DNA of 64,000 nt from Rotaria sordida (taxonomy: Eukaryota > Rotifera > Eurotatoria > Philodinida > Philodinidae). Within the stretch, counting starts at the first letter, position 1, and each line of letters begins with the position of its first letter. The notes beneath the pieces are model-generated. The model was not told the DNA's origin and did no database searches. It saw only the letters and a list, made by a program, of their open reading frames with translations. The stretch spans positions 276,326 to 340,325 of the forward strand of contig CAJNOL010000037.1 in NCBI GenBank assembly GCA_905250125.1. Reading direction: 5' to 3'. The translations under genes were made by a program, and so were the position numbers. This document shows positions 12,468 through 24,399 of the stretch, piece after piece.

Positions 12468-12810
12468 ATTAAGAACAGGCTCATGTTTGGACATTTTGAT
12501 CATCAAAATTTTATTTTCAAATAAAATTCATGTGATATTCAAAACCAGCATAAAAAACTGAATTGAATAACATAGATTTTATTACAAAATATTTTTCATG
12601 CAAATTCGGTCCATGTGTCACCTATGGCTTATTCGAAGTGATTCATCGGAGTGTCCGCTTGGATTGGATTTCGATGAAAAATACTTTGTAATAAAATCTA
12701 TTTATTCGATTCAGTTTTTTATGCTGATTTCGAATATCGCATGCGTTTTTTGTGAAAACAAAATTTTGATGATCGAAATGTCCAAACATGAGCCAATTTT
12801 TAATTATTGT
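12468..12810. repeat. Imperfect palindrome (foldback element), about 340 bp
   Basis: The arm at about 12,468-12,600 and the arm at about 12,672-12,810 are diverged inverted copies; for example GGCTCATGTTTGGACATTT on the left is mirrored by AAATGTCCAAACATGAGCC on the right, and TAGATTTTATTACAAA by TTTGTAATAAAATCTA. The spacer is about 70 bp. No open frame. Likely a foldback or MITE-type element. Confidence 0.85.
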
Positions 12811-13009
12811 ACGGCTACTTGTCATTTGCAATCATAAGTCAAATAAAATTTTAAAATATTATTAAAATTTTAAACTTCAGTCAACATTAAAGTTAAAAAA
12901 TAAAGCTATTTATTTTTCCAAAACTACAAAAACTTAATTAATTTAATTTTCAAGTTTTAATTGATAAGTACTCATATTTAACAATTTCCACTTTCAAGTT
13001 CGAATCGCA

Positions 13010-14165
13010 TAAAGTTTAGAAAGATGTAGAGTTCTCTCTTGCTTTCTATGCAATTTCTGTATTTTGGTTTAGGAAGACGTGGAGGTCGCTAGTGCTCTCA
13101 ATACAATTTTATATTTAGTTTCGGAAGTTGTAGAGTCCAGTAGAGAATCCAGCATAAATCTAACTGAATGTAAAAAATATTTAGAAGTGTCGCGTGTAGT
13201 CTGTTTGAAGCTAAATGAATGTAATCTGAAAGTGTCACTTCTCATTTTGGAAGATTAGTGTAAGAACATGGCAGCAAAACAAAATTAGTTTCACATTTCA
13301 AGGGATTTGATTCAAAAAGCTTTATCACCTCTGGATTAATTTTGAATTTTGCTGCTTCACAAAAAAGAAGATTTTAAAAGTGAGATGTAGTGTCGAATAA
13401 ATTGTTTTAAAAAACGACAATGTAATCTTGTCGCATTTCAGACTAAGTTACTGAAATAGGTTGATCGCGTGAGACTTTTTTACAAAACCTTTTTTGGAAC
13501 GTAGCAAGATCATAGATTTAGTTTAAGTACTATGAATCTTAATCTTAATCAGGAAAGCTTTTAGGAAGGTGATTTACTTAATTCTCATATTGAAAAACGA
13601 ATCTTAATATAGCTCGAGCAAGAGGCAAAAAAAAGCAAGTGTCGATGAATATCGAAGAGAGATTTTGAATTGTTTCTCTCATGTTCCACAAATATGATTT
13701 AATATCCATTCAAAATGGGATCTTGATGGATGCTTGTTTGAAGAGAACTCGAATACCAACACCTAAATCTTGTCCCATTTACATTTTTTCCACAGTGTTC
13801 GCTGTTGAATAAATATATTTTTGGGTTTTAATTAGTTTCTTTTTAATGGACTGTTGATCTTATGTTATTATGAAAACTAAATAGAGTTCTAATACAAAAA
13901 CAGGCTTATGACGTTCATATTGGTAATTCGGTCTAATTAACTCTAAATATAAGACTTAATTTAGAAGAAGAAGAAGAGCACGACGTGGTTTAGCACACAC
14001 TCTACTAATAAGAGCTGAATACATTGAGAACATGCAAGCACATATCAAGCCTACTCTACATCTTCCTAAACTATATGTAAAGTGTATTGAAAGCACTAGC
14101 GAACTCTACCTCTTCCTAAACGAAAATATATAAATTGCATAGAAAGAAGAACGAACTATACGGCT
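13010..14165. mobile_element. Non-autonomous element with long terminal inverted repeats
   Basis: A left arm at about 13,010-13,145 and a right arm at about 14,030-14,165 are inverted copies (left CTTTCTATGCAATTTCTGTA, right inverse CTTTCTATGCAATTTATATA; GTCGCTAGTGCTCTCAATAC versus TTCGCTAGTGCTTTCAATAC). Each arm is itself two to three tandem copies of a roughly 65 bp unit starting TTTAGGAAGATGTAGAGT. The 0.9 kb interior has no convincing coding capacity, so it looks like a non-autonomous DNA transposon. No target-site duplication was identified. Confidence 0.7.
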
Positions 14166-14654
14166 TTATTGTACCACTGATATAAACAAACTTGATTTTC
14201 CAAACAATGCATCATTATTCTTTTAAACAGGTATGCAACTTTTTTCAACTGGTATACTAACTGTAATCCATTAAAAATAACTTCTCATCATTTATGCAAA
14301 AATGCTTGATAAATTGACAATGTGCACAGAAAACCCTTTAAGAGTTCTACTCATGTTTTGAGGGAACACCGTTCATTTTAGACCATAAGAACGGATAATC
14401 TAGTGTTTTATATACAGTTTTACATGCAGAATTACAAAAGATTACTTTTGGAATCTGAAACATCAATAAACATGAGGATTTGGCATAATATTTAAAATTT
14501 CATTTATTTTGCATGTTTTTGAAAAATTCATTATTTTGAATTTTCTTCAGTGAAAATCAACTTTCAAACCTCTAACATAGTGTTTTTCCTATGCAACTCG
14601 TTAAGCTCTATACACACAAAACAAAAAATACATTTCTGCTTAAATTTTGAACTT

Positions 14655-14830
14655 CCTGCATCTTACCTATACCCTTATGACTATATCCTTACGTCTATAC
14701 TCTTATACTTATATTCTTATACCTATACTCGTATATCTATATCCTTACAACTATATTCACATACCTATACCTTTATGACTATGTCCTTAAGAGTATATCA
14801 TTACACCTATAATCTGACATTTATTCTCTT
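14655..14830. repeat. CCTATACTCTTATA minisatellite
   Basis: Tandem imperfect units such as CTTATACCTATACTCGTATA, period near 18 bp, directly abutting the palindrome that begins at 14,829. Confidence 0.75.
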
Positions 14831-15452
14831 ACGAGGGAGTCTCTCAAGTACTAAAAAGCTTTTGAGCTCAAAATCTGTACACCTGTAAGGCACATATGCA
14901 ACAGAAAAAGCTTAAAAGGATATGAGTACAAGTTACACTCCAGCTGAGATATTGACAGTGTAGTATAACTGGGCAGCAGAACCCTACTTATCCGATAATA
15001 TCAAAGTTTCGAATTTCACGAGAAATTTTGCTGTCCTCAAGGCTTCAATTAGAATAGCTTTCCTACAAAGTTTTAAAGTCTTCGGACAACTTATCACCAA
15101 GGTATGAATTTTTCGAAATATTTATGCATAATACAATATCCACAAAAAACCCTCTTCATGATAACCATCTAATATCTGGGAGCTAAGTTGTCCAAAGGTG
15201 AAAAACATTGCAGATAAGCTAGTCTGATTGAAGTCTTGATGTGGACAAAATTTCTGGTGAAAATTGGAAACTTCGATTAAGTCGAAAAAGTAGTATTCTC
15301 ATAAAAGAATCATACAACAATGTCAATATCTCGACCAAATTGTAGTTTGTGCCCATATCCTTTTAGGCCTTTTTTTGATGTGGATGTGTCGTATTGATGG
15401 ATAAATTTTGATCTTAAAAGCTTTTTAGCACCTAGAAATGTTCCCTCATCAA
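14829..15452. repeat. Imperfect palindrome of about 620 bp with GAGGGA termini
   Basis: The two halves are inverted copies over almost their whole length: left AAGCTTAAAAGGATATGAGT versus right (inverse) GGCCTAAAAGGATATGGGC; left GAGATATTGACAGTG versus right GAGATATTGACATTG; left CTTCGGACAACTTATC versus right CTTTGGACAACTTAGC. The centre is near 15,140. The left end reads TTACGAGGGAG and the inverted right end reads TGATGAGGGAA, so both termini carry GAGGGA. No open frame. Confidence 0.88.
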
Positions 15453-16084
15453 ATCTGTATCCCTATGACTACGGATGGACTGTTAACTTGAGATTAAGTT
15501 AAGTTTTATTAATCAACACTTAATATGAGGTTTAAGTTTTTTACTTAAAACTTTATTTTAAAAATTAAGTGTTAACAACAAACTTAATGTTTAATATAAA
15601 GTTTAAGTGATTGTGTTGAGCAAATAGCATTTAATTTTAAGTTTTCGATTATTCTAAAGAGACGCACCATGCTATTGTTCTGGTCACATAACAAAGAACT
15701 ATTGATAGCCCATGATTGGCTCCGAACAACATTAGGTTTTGTTCTTACAATAGCGGTGAAAGCAGTTTTCTCGAATCTGACAGATCGATAAAAAAGACAC
15801 ATCAGCGAAGCATGTTTCAATTGCGATTTTTCTGTCTGTTGTAGAGACAAAATCTATTGCTGTTCAGCATCGATCAGAGCTTATCAGCAATCCTCTTTTG
15901 TATGGTTGAACAATAGCATGGTATGCCTCTTTAGCAATAATAAAAAGCTCAAACTTGAATGAATTTTGCGTAAATCAACCATTCAAATCTAATTTTCAAT
16001 GAGTTAAGCGTTTCGTATAAAAATGTTGAACATACTATTGAGTGTGAGATAATAAAACTAAACTAAATTTTAAGTTAAGCTGAA

Positions 16085-16950
16085 TGATCCACCTCAGCTA
16101 ATGATTATAACTGATTCGAAAAACTAATCGATTCCGGTGGATTATAATCAGCATGACTTGATTTTGGACGATTCTTATTCCAATGATTATAATCGATTCG
16201 AAAATCTAATCGATTACACTGAATTATAATCAGTATTGCTTGATTTAAATCGAAAAAAAGTCATCATCAACTACTAATGAAAATTGGTTACTGGTAAAAA
16301 TTGATTTTAATTGGCTAATAAAAAATCCAAGATAATGGATTATACTTGCTATAAATCGATTTTAATTAATTCCAGTGAAGAAAATGATTATAATCGGTTA
16401 AAAACTAATAATTCCTAATCCATTATGTGGAAAAATCGATTATAATCTTACATTGAATCAAAAAATATTACAATTATTTGATTTTCATCAATTAATTACG
16501 GCTGAAATCGATTAAAATCATGTATCTATTGATTTTTCTGTTTATTTTTTTTAAATGGAATGTAAGAAACATTAGAATTAAAATCATATTAAAATCGATT
16601 ACAATCATACGTTTTTAATCGATTTTTAAGCATTTTTCGATCGATTTTAATCAAAAATAACCGAAAAAATCAAAATTTCATTGATTATTAGGATTAATGT
16701 CGATTATAATCGATTAAAAATTGTGCGAAAAACATCAATTTTAATTGTTTTCTTTTCGTGATAAATGAAACAGTTTTCAACCGATTTTCAACGGTTTGTA
16801 TCAATTATAATCGATATTAATCGTAATAATCAATGAAATCTTGATGTTTTCGGTTATTTTTGACTAAAATCAGTTGAAAAATGATTAAAAACAGATTAGA
16901 AGCGTATAATTGTGATCGATTTTAATCTGATTTTAATCCTAATTCTTTTA
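16085..16950. repeat. Long degenerate array of AATCGATT / GATTATAATC words
   Basis: Roughly 860 bp in which palindromic words (GATTATAATC, AATCGATT, ATCGATTTTAATC) recur every 10-30 bp on both strands. The region can fold back on itself in many registers. Nothing coding. Confidence 0.75.
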
Positions 16951-17798
16951 CATGGATTATCTCATGGAATGTCTCTTAAATAAGTTGAAAATAAAGTATA
17001 CTCACGTACAGAATGATACTGAAATATATAAACTATGTTTTATGTGTATTCGCAACTAGATTTGCGCCGTACTTTGTTGATGACAAAATTTCTGACTTTT
17101 TGTCAATTTGTGTCTCGTTACGTGGATCAATGGAGCATGACATTTTCATAGAGTAAACAGTTGATTTCGTAGGGATACACTCGTCATTGTACATGTTCGC
17201 TTTTGTCTCCATATTTTTTACCTATACGTCTCTTTCTTCTTTTGCATACGTGTCACAATACCAAGAAAACGTACACCAATAGTAGATGGTTTCTATCCCC
17301 TCTTGTTCTTCTGTACCTATTTATGAGATTGACGAGATCCAACTCCTTGAGAGTTTCCCAGAATATTTTGTTTCTATGTGTTAATGTTTTTCCTGTAGAC
17401 ATCGCTATTGTGTTATACGGTCTGTTGTTATGATTTTCTTTTTTATTGTTGTTGTTTTTGTTATCCCTCTTTTTTCTTCCTTTGTTTACTCATATGTATT
17501 GATAAAATCTTAGGATCACAGTTTTTTAGCATAATACAATGAAAACGTACACCAATATTCTCAAATGCAAGCGTATTCAAGTTGCATGTCGAAATTTCGT
17601 TGTCATACAGAAAAATGAAACAGGAGGCTCTTGACTTGTAATACAAGAAACTTTAGCGAAAAGCCGTTCGTCAAAGGATTTGCTCATGACAATGACTCGT
17701 TCTATCAATCAGACAAGAACTTTTTGTGTCACAAACACTGATCGAAGTCAAATTCAAACGACTTCTAAAGAAATTCGCGTTCTTTTAAGGCAGCCAGC

Positions 17799-18102
17799 AG
17801 TGTCCAAGGACTGAGAAATAGGAATTCCTAATTTGTAGAGGAATTGTCAGTGTAGCTATGATAATTCCTTGGGGAAATGGGAATTGACCATTATTTCCAT
17901 CACAGTTCCCTCATTCATGAAAGTCAAGATAATGCTTTTTTTGCAATAATTTTCGTACTCATACGTTCATGTGCACAAATTTCTTGATGAAAACGAGTGT
18001 AAGAGTAATAAATACCGTGGATATTGTATTTTATTAATTTTAGCATTCAAGGAAATGTCAGGGAACTGAGTAGGAATTCCTATTCCTCAGTCCTTGGACA
18101 CC
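17799..18102. mobile_element. MITE-like element with about 31 bp terminal inverted repeats
   Basis: The left end GTGTCCAAGGACTGAGAAAT followed by AGGAATTCCTA is matched in inverse at the right end (TAGGAATTCCTATTCCTCAG followed by TCCTTGGACAC), about 300 bp apart. Weaker inverted similarity continues inward. No open frame and no clear target-site duplication. Confidence 0.75.
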
Positions 18103-20251
18103 CCTCTGATGAGTATGATTTTTCCTCATACTTATTAATCGGATACAATTTATCATGACCATATATTATGTATTGAACATTTTTTTAACAACTCTCACTG
18201 CCGTTTACTAAATGATTCACTCCATTTTCTTCGTTTTTGTTGATGCGTTTGTAATTAACAATCATATCCCTGAAACTAGATCATTTAACAAAGAGTACAC
18301 AAATTCACTCTTCTAATTCTTATTGAGTAAAATACCGACAAATAAGTTGAGATTTTCACATACTTGGTAACTATAAGATGAATATGTGCTGAAAATTTCA
18401 GATGAGTCAATTCTTGTATCTTTAAGCAAGAGTAAACGTTGTGTTTTAATAATCAATCAATATATAAAACAAATTCATATCTTCGATAAGAAACATTGAC
18501 TTATCTTCAAACTCTGGGATCTTAATCAGCACTGAGTGCTTTAGTACTGATATAAATTTGAGTTAGATCGGAGCATGTTTAGTCCAGATATCAAATATAT
18601 TAGTACAGTAGTACAGCAAAACTGGTAATAGTAATGAGCATATATCTCTGCTCAGGAGGCTTGGAAAACCAATTCCTTCTAGAGTATTTGATAACTCATT
18701 GAGATCTATCATTTGAGGCTATAGTCGACCCAAAAGCGATTTAACAGTTGGATATGTTCCCTCGTCAGCAAAATTTAGGTCTATAGACTGAGTTGCTCAA
18801 AGTATCTAGAGTAACTCAATATATGTCTGTAACATAAAAACTAGCTAAAAGAAATGCCCCAGTCCGGAGACATGAATATTTTTATTTTGCGAAATTACGT
18901 TGTTACAGAATGAAGTTGCTCATATAATTACCATTCAGATAAGTCATGTGAAAATATTACTGTTATTGAATGATTAACTATAGCTGAGCTGATCAACAAT
19001 GTTTCACTTTTTCTCGCATATCGAAATATTCGAAGAAATTTTTATTAGTGCAACTGCTTTGGAGCTAAAACGTAGAATTCATATATCTTCTTGAGCTTTA
19101 CTATAATAATGCAAAATACGCATAGTGAACAATTTCTAGAAGACAATAAGTGCCTTTTAAGGATAATCGATTGTCAGAGAAAAGATTTGACCGAATTATT
19201 TCTGCATTTCAAACAGAATTGATTTTTTTCTTCTTTTATTTTTATACTGGAGCGCTATTTCTTATTTGCATTGTTACTATTCGCTCGTTATTTATTTTCT
19301 TCTTTTTTTATTCCATTTTTCTTAATTTACTATTACTATTATTCTAATAATTGATTTAATCGACAAATAACCCTATTTTATACAATCCTTATTTCTAAAA
19401 TAAGTCTCAATACACTATTATGTAGCTCGATAAACTTAGAAATACTGATATTGGTGATTTCCGAAAAGCTAAAACTTGATCAGTTCATGGTATTTTGTGT
19501 TGGTTAAATGATGGCTATGCTAAATCAATACATCACTAATTATTATCCTTGAGATGTATCATATGATCCTTTATCTACGCAAAAATCTGACACTGTATTA
19601 TTTAGAACATTCAAAAATGTATGCTAACTATGTAAATATCAAGAAAGGTTTTAGATTATCCTAGAATAGTCTAAAATGCTTTGTAGTTAATACTATTCAC
19701 TGCTTTTTCCTGTTGCTAAAGAACTATAGAAAAAGATACTGATACTTGTTGTCTTCAGTTGTTAGAGAAGGATTCGTACTTAATGGCTTTTAACATCAGT
19801 TGCTAAGGACTGTAAATGACAATTGCCATTTGACATTTTCCTTTGAAAATATTTATTCACAGGTCTACATTTCGCTAAAACCCTTTCCTCCAGAAGTACT
19901 CATTATGATTATATTAAATAAATTGAATGTATAGTTTTTTTTAAAATCTGTTTTAGTTTTAAACAACACAGATTTAACAATATCTCTTTCAATTTGTTAA
20001 TAAATTACATTACATAATAAAAAGCAGGTATCAATTTTAAAGCATACAAAGCTTTTCTCTTTAAACGTAAAAACAATATAGATTCAAATTCTAAGTATAA
20101 ATTAGCATTGATTTCCTATTGGCTTCTATCATTAAATCCTAGCAAGCATTCTTACCTGTAGGTACCAAAAACAAAATGCTACTTTCATCATATAGGCTTG
20201 ATTATATCTATTCGTCTAGTTTTATTTTATAGTTTATTTTTTTGTCATTTT

Positions 20252-21097
20252 TCATTGAACATCATCACTATTTCTACTAGCATTTGGTGTCACCGATGTA
20301 AAAAAACTAAACACAACAAAACATTTTCCTATCACATATGTAAAACGTACAAGAACAATAATAAGTAAACATTTACAAAAAAATAATAATGTTAAACCAA
20401 ACTGAATATAACATCCAATAAGAAATATAATAAATAGAAATATCCATAAAATTAGTGATTTTACAGCTAGAAGAAGTGGTAGAAACTGAAAGATAATAAA
20501 TAATGGTAATTGACTATTAAATGCTAAGTCAATCCATGAATCAATATTTCCAACTTCACTCAATGCATACAATGGTATAGCAAAACCAATCCATGAACAG
20601 AGAAGAAATCCTAGCAAACCAAAATGTATAGTTATAAGAATTACAAATTTAATATATTTTAAAATAATAAAGAATAAAAGAAAAATAAATGTTCCTGGTG
20701 CTGTCAAATACATATATATAGCTGAAATAATTTTCATATATGTAAATGCTAAAAAACGTATAGGTAATGAAAGTATTGGCAATGGTGATGCTGCAATATG
20801 ACCATAACGTATAAGTGTAACTAAAATTTCAACTAATGTTAATAACCAACACATACATGGTATAACAAAAAATAAAGCAAGTAAAATTAAAATAAATACA
20901 TAAAACCAATTATAATTTGATTTATAATGACGTACTGATTGTTGACGTTGGCGATGTTTTAAATATGATATTAAAATAGTTAGAAAAAGAATAATTGTTA
21001 TAATACCAAGATAATTCCATATATTACTTGAATTACAAAATGAATAATCGAGTACGATTTTTGAATGAATATTCTTTATTGAATTTCCTGAAGTCAT
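20252..21097 (-). CDS. Multi-pass membrane protein, family not recognised
   Basis: Single-exon frame of 281 residues starting MTSGNSIKNIHSK. It is very hydrophobic, with about seven predicted transmembrane stretches: near residues 27-46, 64-90, 100-125, 132-150, 155-180, 193-215 and 216-260, separated by short polar loops. A basic cluster (KHRQRQQSVRHYK, about 47-59) follows the first segment and suggests the cytosolic side. The short polar C-terminus ends NSDDVQ. No motif identifies a transporter or receptor class. It is the last of three same-strand membrane-protein genes spaced 130-175 bp apart. Confidence 0.72.
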   Translation of the reverse strand: MTSGNSIKNIHSKIVLDYSFCNSSNIWNYLGIITIILFLTILISYLKHRQRQQSVRHYKSNYNWFYVFILILLALFFVIPCMCWLLTLVEILVTLIRYGHIAASPLPILSLPIRFLAFTYMKIISAIYMYLTAPGTFIFLLFFIILKYIKFVILITIHFGLLGFLLCSWIGFAIPLYALSEVGNIDSWIDLAFNSQLPLFIIFQFLPLLLAVKSLILWIFLFIIFLIGCYIQFGLTLLFFCKCLLIIVLVRFTYVIGKCFVVFSFFTSVTPNASRNSDDVQ

Positions 21098-21270
21098 TTT
21101 TTAAATTGATATAAATACTTCATATGTCTAATGTATTAAACTTATTTTTTAATGTATTAAGCTGTTTACAAGTAAAATATATGTATGTCAAATAGTATTC
21201 GCTGAAAAGAAAAAAACAAAAAAAGAAAAATACGTTCAGATGTCGTGAGTGATCGCTTTTTTTTAAAAAT

Positions 21271-21783
21271 TTATATTGTCATTGAATCGATTTTTTTTCT
21301 TCCAAATCGACTTAATAAAGTAGCAATAGCAAGTGATATTGTAAAAATCATATTACCAATTCCAAACCATTGTATATAACCTAATTTTTTATCTATTTCA
21401 TCAGTTATAACATAATTTGCAATAAATATCCATATACTACTAATCACAGCCGAAAAGATAACAAGAAAAGCAAGAAAAAATAACAGTCGAGCACATTTTG
21501 TTGAAATACAACAACATAAACTTGAACTACCATTAAATATATTTGTCATTTCATTATTCATTTGTATTCCCGTATCAGGAATGAAATGAAGAATAATAAG
21601 CATTAGTGTTATAGCAATACCAGGTAGAATATAGACTCGAGCAAATAAATGTTCTGTTGAACGAACTAATATATCAATGATAATCCACCATGCTATGCCA
21701 GTGATTGTACCGGTAAGAAAAGCAATTATGTAATTACGTTTTTTGATATTGCTTGAAAATATGTCAGTGTTAGAGAAAAACAT
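21271..21783 (-). CDS. TMEM50-like (UPF0220) four-pass membrane protein
   Basis: Single-exon frame of 170 residues. It has about four transmembrane segments and features of the TMEM50/UPF0220 family: an early GTITGIAWWIIIDILV helix (the family's AWWxxIDA-like segment), a YILPGIAITLMLIILHFIP helix, a SSIWIFIANYV helix (family WILFGxYV) and a final helix followed by a FGRKK basic end (family FKFGR). TMEM50 proteins are small ER/endomembrane proteins; the yeast homologue Vps68 works in endosomal sorting. Length is close to the family's 150-160. Neighbours on both sides are also membrane proteins. Confidence 0.72.
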   Translation of the reverse strand: MFFSNTDIFSSNIKKRNYIIAFLTGTITGIAWWIIIDILVRSTEHLFARVYILPGIAITLMLIILHFIPDTGIQMNNEMTNIFNGSSSLCCCISTKCARLLFFLAFLVIFSAVISSIWIFIANYVITDEIDKKLGYIQWFGIGNMIFTISLAIATLLSRFGRKKIDSMTI

Positions 21784-21915
21784 AGAAATATTATTTTGAT
21801 TAGATATTAGGTTCTAGTACAAGAGCGGGTAAACTTATATGTGTTAATATTTCATTTTTGATCATAATGAGTCTTTTATTTAAAAAAAAACATGATATTT
21901 TGATTACACTAGCTT

Positions 21916-22263
21916 TCAGAATGATGTCTTTGAAACTTTTATTTCTTCTGTTATTGTACAGATATCATTGTCACTAACTACTTGTTTTTGTTGTTTGTGA
22001 TGACGATATACGATGAGATAGTATAGAATTCCTGTCAAGATTGTAATAAGAACGACAAAAGATGTAATTACGATACCGATAATGCTTGTTACATCGTCCA
22101 TTTCATCATATAAATGAAAAATTAGTCTAAAGGCGCCTACTATGTTAATGAGTAATATTAAATCTGCTATTTTAGTTGAATGAGACATGTATAAACTGGA
22201 TAATAATATGTAGATTCTGCTTGTAAACAACATTAAGAATATCTCATGAGGAAATCTATCCAA
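21916..22263 (-). CDS. Small membrane protein, unrecognised
   Basis: Single-exon frame of up to 115 residues. The more likely start is the internal Met at 22188 (MSHSTKIADLIL), giving about 90 residues. Two hydrophobic segments are seen, near residues 30-50 and 60-85 of the longer form (SIIGIVITSFVVLITILTGI), followed by a basic stretch YRHHKQQKQ and an acidic/polar tail. This suggests a two-pass protein with a cytosolic C-terminus. No family recognised; it could also be an exon of a larger gene. Confidence 0.5.
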   Translation of the reverse strand: MDRFPHEIFLMLFTSRIYILLSSLYMSHSTKIADLILLINIVGAFRLIFHLYDEMDDVTSIIGIVITSFVVLITILTGILYYLIVYRHHKQQKQVVSDNDICTITEEIKVSKTSF

Positions 22264-24399
22264 ATGTCAAATCGCTTTTCGACCGAAACGATATTTATTC
22301 GATGAGCACACTAGAGATTAATAGAAAAGCCTAGAATGGTATGGTTTTCCGTAGCTTCGTTTTTGACATATCGAAATTTTAGTAAGTTTTTCATCCTCCT
22401 CAGATCACATGAAAAATCGACTTCAAACTTTGTACGAACAGAAGTCTCAATGAAATTGGTTCATTGAACAAGTTATAACTTTTCTAGTATCTCCTATTCT
22501 AAAATATTCAATATTCAAAATTCTCTAATATGCAAAAGCAAATTTTTTTCATATATTTACATCTTCAGAAAGAAAATTCTAGTTGTACAATTAATTAATC
22601 TCATTAAGAACTTTGTTCATGCTATGTGTGAAGTCGAAACTCAAAAGTTAATTTTTCACATGGCCTGATCTGTTATTCACTAGTACGTATTCAATAAAAA
22701 ATCGTCTCGGTGGAAAAGCAATTTGACATCTGGAGATTTTCCTTCATCAGCTACAAACGATGAAGTAATCGTACTACTTAGTTTGTCTGTTACGAACAAT
22801 TTCGTACCTTGTGAATCAAAGCTGATTTAGAACTCGAAAAATGTCAATCTATTCGTACTCGTTTTAGTGAATGATGTTAAGGTTTCAAAAACTTTGTATA
22901 TAAAAATAAGTCTTCATGCCATCTTACAGGTTTTCTTGTACATTTACAAAGATGAATTTCTATACAAGCATTATTAATAGGTCTATTTCGAAATTTTTTT
23001 CGATTATAAAAAAAAAAGATAAAAAAGAAACGAGACGGATTTGTTAATAAAATTGGTTCTATTTGAAAATTATAAGAAAACTCTCCGTTAATTATATATC
23101 ATTAGAAAGATGATCAATAATACTGGCTAACTTTCGAATAGTTTCATAATGGTACTGTTTTTTTTTCTACTAATTCGACATTGTATATATGGCGAGGAGT
23201 ATATGAGGTGTAATATGCAAAATAATTTAAGAGTTAGGTATTCTAATAAAACAAACAAAAGTAATGTTATATATTAGTCAATGCAATAGAAAATGCTTCA
23301 CAAAATTTTATATAAATATACATCTGATTTGAAATATTTTTATCTTAGATAGCTATCAAATCTAAACATAGATATCATCGAACAGCTAATTTATATACCA
23401 TTTTCTCTATAATTCGAAAAGATCCCGATGCAACTTTTTGCATATAGATAATTAGGACACATTGCATCCTAGAAAAATTGCATAGATACTGGGATTTGAA
23501 ATGTTTGAATAATATCTTAAAATTTTGTTGCATGGACATAGTTATAATATCAAGTATTTATAATCCATATGAGATATCATGATGTTATAGAAACACTATA
23601 TATCTTCTTTCAGATGAGTCTAATTTCAATTTTTATGTTGATACTTATCATATGAATCCATGAAAGTACTCAATTATCAAAGTTCGAAATGCTGAAAGGA
23701 TTTATTCTAACATAACTAAACTGATAGTGACTTCCTTTGATTGATTTTGATGTTAAGAAAAGATAGATTACACGGAGTAATTCGGTCCATGATGGTATGA
23801 ATATCTCTCCCTATCAAACAAGAGATGCTCAAATTTATTTATCATGCGATTCATTTGAGCTATGGTTCCTAGGAATGATATGACTCTTGCCTCTGTATCA
23901 AACAGCCATGATACTATTAATATCTTCTATTTTGTGTTGGTAAAAGAGTCGATTAGGCACTCAGACAATGTTTCTTTGCTTATACATTTCCTTATTTTGC
24001 TTGGATATTTCCCTTCTTTCCATTATTACCTGTCTCTCAACAACAAGTATTTCAGCAGAAATTTCGTGTAGGTCTAAGACTAGTGCATCGATGTCCATTT
24101 ACCTCAGCTCGTAACTTATTCACTATAACTAATGAACAGATACTTGATTTTTATATAAAAAAATATATTCAGAAAAGATTAAAATATATGCACACAACAG
24201 ATCTTGGTCGTTCACCATTTTATAATGATGTCTTTCTTTGGGACGATTTTTACAAAAGAAAGAACGATCACCTTGGGCAGTTTTTCCGTACAAATCGTGT
24301 AAAATAATTGATTGAGAAGCATGAGTCATTTCTTTTAAGATGGATATCATTCACCGAAATTAAGTAGTACGTATGGAAGAAATAGACCAAGCAGAATCC

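Larger units (their letters stand above)
11082..20251. other. Gene-free, repeat-dense block
   Basis: Nine kilobases with no supported gene. It holds GATTATAATC-type arrays (11.88-12.1 and 16.1-16.95 kb), two ACCTATA minisatellites (12.2-12.3 and 14.66-14.82 kb), large palindromes (12.47-12.81 and 14.83-15.45 kb), a TIR-bearing element (13.0-14.17 kb), a MITE-like unit (17.80-18.10 kb) and a (C)TTAAGTTT-rich patch at 15.48-16.08 kb whose two edges are partly inverted copies. From 18.1 to 20.25 kb I see only AT-rich unique sequence with scattered TTCCCTCGT motifs. Short open frames look like noise. Confidence 0.65.

Noticed and set aside
22400..22675. A further palindrome
   Set aside because: Inverted similarity is patchy and no better than weak by eye; not listed as an element.
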